From Quillaja saponaria (taxonomy: Eukaryota; Streptophyta; Magnoliopsida; Fabales; Quillajaceae), in the NCBI GenBank assembly GCA_029379385.1, contig CM055613.1, forward strand, positions 17,998,001 through 18,062,000: DNA of 64,000 nt. Reading direction: 5' to 3'. The first letter of the stretch is position 1. Every line of letters starts with the position of its first letter. The notes under the pieces were generated by a model. That model did no database searches and was not told the DNA's origin. It saw only the letters and a program-made list of their open reading frames with translations. Positions 60,641-64,000 of the stretch are shown here, piece by piece. Both the position numbers and the translations under genes were made by a program.

Positions 60641-61544
60641 ATATAGTTATTTTACATTTTGAACATAGTCATCGGGGACAAGTAATTTAATATTTCATCA
60701 TCTCTTATTTGATGAGTGTCATTGGACATATGGTTTGAATATATTTATAATCAATATTATCACTTGGAATGAAAGTTGAGTTACGTTATTTTCACTATTG
60801 GTGTTCAACTGTATTTGACTTTGGATTTAATAGACTTATTTGATTTGGAAAGTAAATATCGGAATATTTATTATTTGGATAATGATGTTGGAGACCCTTC
60901 AATTGAATTTCTTGGTTTTCATCATAGCAATACTTTGTCTTCCAAAGATTCTATTTTCATTTTAGATTGTTTTTATGGAATGTTACTTGTCAGAACACCT
61001 TAGCTGAAGAGGTATAGTTAGCCTATATGCACATAATATATTTTTCAAATATGGTACTTAGGGAGGGAAGGATACCCTAACCCCAGTGTGTGGGCCAATA
61101 TACATGGTAATGAGTTTGATACTTAGTCAGTTTTAATCTACAGGCTTAATGATTTGTATTGGAATTGATAGATTTTGACACCCTAATTAGCGGTGGTTTG
61201 GCGTTGACTCGTTGTACTCTATAGGTATTTCAATTTGATAGTTACAATGTATAATGCCTACAAGAGCTTTTCGTAAAATGGTTGTGACAAATAGTTTATT
61301 TACATTGTTTTAAGATTTCGGTTACAACTCTTTCACCAAATGGTTGTTGATAACAGTTTATTGCTTACGTTTTCATATGTGTTCATTGTATCTTAAGTAA
61401 ACTGATTATTGATAAATCATTCATGATTTTGCTTGTTTCCCTGCCCGCTATATTACATTCTGTTTACTGGCAAAGTCTTTGTGACTTGCCCTTGTTAGTT
61501 TGATCTTTTTTTTTTAGATAACTTGATCTTGGATTCCTAGTTTT
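60640..61544. repeat. Inverted copy of part of the 54410-57460 insertion
   Basis: On the minus strand this matches 54780-55690: shared words include 'aatatagcgggcagggaaac' versus 'aatatagcaggcaaggaaac', and 'acttgtccccgatgactatg' versus 'gcttgtcgccgatgactatg'. Divergence is clearly higher than in the RPS9-region duplication. The match stops at 61544, where a TGTCACACCC terminus begins. Confidence 0.8.
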
Positions 61545-64000
61545 TGTCACACCCCTCTTGAAGGTATGATTGGCTGGAGGAATGGATAGCCAAACCTCCG
61601 TAACCCTGACTTTAAATAAGAAACGAACACACTTGACTAAACTAAAGAGTAAAAGTAAATTTTATAAAACATGAGTTAACTAAAAAAAATTTGCTTTACT
61701 GAAACTTATAACAATTTATTTAAAATTTCAACAGAGGTTCCCCATATAGTGGAACATACCCATAAATTTTTAAGAAAATACATTTCTATTGTTATTACAA
61801 TAACAACTACAACAACAAAGACAACAAGGAGCTCCGCTCCGATTCTCATCATGATAACAACTAACTAAACTATTACCCCACATATGACCAGGAACCCCAC
61901 AGCTCTAATGTGACATGCAAACTTTCATCCTTTGACTTCAAGATTGAGATTCTGAAAAAATTACCTTGCCGCCAAACACTCGGCAAAGTTTATTCTCAAT
62001 AACTGCCATCATCAAGATCCTGTTACTAAAAAAAATAATCATAGAAAAGAGATGAATCCTACAAACTCTGTGAGTGAAAAATTGTACCCAAAGGGTACTA
62101 GCATCACCTAAAGCATATATGTCATCATTTAATTTCAAGTAACAAGTATTCATATCTCAAATTAATAACGTAATTGTAAGTCTTATAAAGCCACGATTCA
62201 CATATTTCACAAATATATATATATATATATATATCGAGCTATATATATCCAAAGTTCACAATTCTGAGCAACGCAATCAAAACATACAAGTAAACAAAAG
62301 GCCAACAAGTAGCCCACCACACAGCAGTATCACCCCCCATCGGGCATTTACATGCATGTACAACAGATTAATCTCCATACATAATCCATTCCACTGGGGT
62401 TAGGCATTGAAATTAAAAAAAAAAAAACATTTCTTAGAACCAAAATATCTCAAAATTTCAAATCAGAATATCCCAGGTGCACTTGGATTTCACTTTTGGA
62501 AATAAAAATAATTTCTCAGAAAATTTTATTTTTTTGGCCTCTATCAATCATAAACAATTTCAAGCAAACATAATGCAAATAACTCACTAAAACACTACAC
62601 TTGCACATTTATTCAAATATACATACAATTACATATAATAATCTACCCATTAAAAGTTAACCACTCACCTTAACTGATTTCATTCGTTACTTACACTTGC
62701 TTTTACGCGTCTCATCAAGTCCATGTTAGGATTCGGAACTGAAATTCATATTTCCAAATAACACTTAGTTCATAAACGTTATTGTTATAATTTTTTAATT
62801 ACTAAGCTTATATATCAAATTATATATGTTTCTTTATGAAAGTTTTCTATTAAACTATTACATGTCAAGTAGTATGAATTATACTTTATGCGGAAAGGTT
62901 GATAATGAAGAGACATTTTAAATGTCTTAACAATGCATAGGGTAGAAAGAAACTATTAGAAAAGATAAAAAACACTAGTGAGTTAGAAATATTAAAACTA
63001 TCAAAATTTAGGGTTTGGACTAGTGTTTACTCTAACAAGTCATATCTTTCTTTAAGAAATTCCAAATCCTATTTTGTAAAATTTATAAAATACTAGACAC
63101 ATGTAGCTTTATAATGGTATATCAATTGAAATTTGTAGATTTATATATCAATACAATTTATTCTTTATAATTGCATCAAATTCTGTAAAATACAGGATTT
63201 TTGATGCTTTGACATTACCTTAATTAATTGAACGTAACTTTGTCCAGGAAAAAAGGAAATCCAATTCCATTTATTGGATTTATTAATAGACAAATATATC
63301 TTTCTAGATAGGTATCATATGTATTATTTGGATGTGTATATTAGTACAGTTAATTATTTAATATTTACTTTTTTAGGTATTTCACAACCTCCTTAGATAT
63401 ATGTTTATTTTTACTTACATAATCAAATTTAATAAAACCAAGTTGAAATATTAACTTTAGGAAGTTAGCTAGCTTCCTTATTTAGAAAATTTTCCTAAAC
63501 TCAACCTTGAACTCACTCGATTTTTCACATAAACAAAAACAGAGCACTCGTAACATTCCTGGTTGCCAACATTTGATTCCAATCTTTATAAAATTCTCAC
63601 ACTTGGGAATTAAATTATGAAACCCCCTAGTCTAGTGTTTCAAGATGTTTGGAACAAGTTTTATGTGTAGGTCATAAGCTAATTCCATCCACAACCCCCA
63701 ATGACGTCTTTCAGATTGTTTGAGGTTCATTAAAAATCTTGCATGACTTAGTTGTAGTCTAACAGCTCTAATTAACAATATACTTGGAACCAAGTTACAA
63801 TTTTTTGTAGACAACATCTCAAGATCCTAAGCTACACTTTATCTTTTAAACTCTTAATTTAATTCAGCCCCAAAAGTGCCCAAAATACAAGATTTTTCAA
63901 TCTTACGAAATTTGTCCCTACATCCTATGATCAACCTTTTAACTCTCAATTTCTAACACTTTATCCCACAACTAAACATCCTTTGCTCATACTCACTACC
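61545..64000. mobile_element. LTR-like element starting TGTCACACCCC, runs off the window
   Basis: Starts TGTCACACCCCTCTTGAAGG, followed by phrases of a widespread plant LTR class: 'accttgccgccaaacactcg' near 61963, 'atcctacaaactctgtgag' near 62056, 'tcatcaagtccatgttagga' near 62713. An (AT)n run lies at 62213-62233. A 71-codon minus-strand frame at 61938-62153 and a 61-codon one at 63632-63817 are unrecognised. The other end is not in the window. Confidence 0.5.

Overview
This is nuclear DNA from a flowering plant, almost certainly a eudicot. It is AT-rich and gene-poor, has spliceosomal introns with GT..AG borders, carries a plant ribosomal-protein gene with a typical telo-box/site II promoter, and is dominated by plant LTR retrotransposons and CACTA DNA transposons. 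The species cannot be named from the sequence.

Only the first 13.5 kb holds genes of the host. One complete conserved gene is present on the minus strand: the 40S ribosomal protein S9 (uS4) gene at 11467-13312, with three coding exons and its promoter. To its left lies a duplicated block. It contains two copies of an unrecognised small protein gene (5227-5628 and 7912-8415, minus strand), each next to a truncated exon of a 2-oxoglutarate/Fe(II) dioxygenase. The two blocks (about 4057-6001 and 6754-8790) are separated by an extra copy of the RPS9 promoter, exon 1 and part of intron 1 (about 6003-6733) whose start codon is lost. A third fragment of the same intron sits at 1958-2405. The simplest history is a tandem duplication running from the dioxygenase through the 5' end of RPS9, followed by a deletion inside the left copy. 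Upstream of the second unknown gene is an array of about six 165-bp units, several with a W-box core.

From 13.5 kb to the end the window is transposable-element debris. 14.3-16.0 kb is a minus-strand relic of the plant transposon protein family often annotated Transposase_32. 17.5-20.5 kb holds about 290-bp tandem repeats and an LTR-like block. 21.4-23.8 kb is a probable non-autonomous CACTA-like element. 24.9-25.9 kb is a minus-strand Ty1/copia gag with its tRNA-iMet primer site and LTR. A 9.9-kb CACTA element (25936-35825, TGA target duplication) has inserted into that LTR and carries decayed TNP2-type and Ptta/En/Spm-type (Transposase_24) genes. 36.4-43.1 kb is the internal region and 1.75-kb LTR of another minus-strand retroelement. 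43.9-45.0 kb is a satellite-like array ending at a CACTA terminus. 46.8-51.7 kb holds LTR and transposon fragments. 51.8-54.4 kb is a decayed Ty1/copia gag-pol on the plus strand, split exactly at its polypurine-tract/LTR junction by a 3051-bp TG..CA insertion (TTGTT target duplication). Part of that insertion recurs inverted at 60.6-61.5 kb, and another TGTCACACCC-type LTR runs off the right edge.

No tRNA, rRNA, CRISPR or bacterial-type system was seen. The most interesting non-routine items are the unrecognised duplicated small-protein family with its repeat-rich promoter, the RPS9 5'-end duplication with filler DNA at the junction, and the well-resolved nested insertions.
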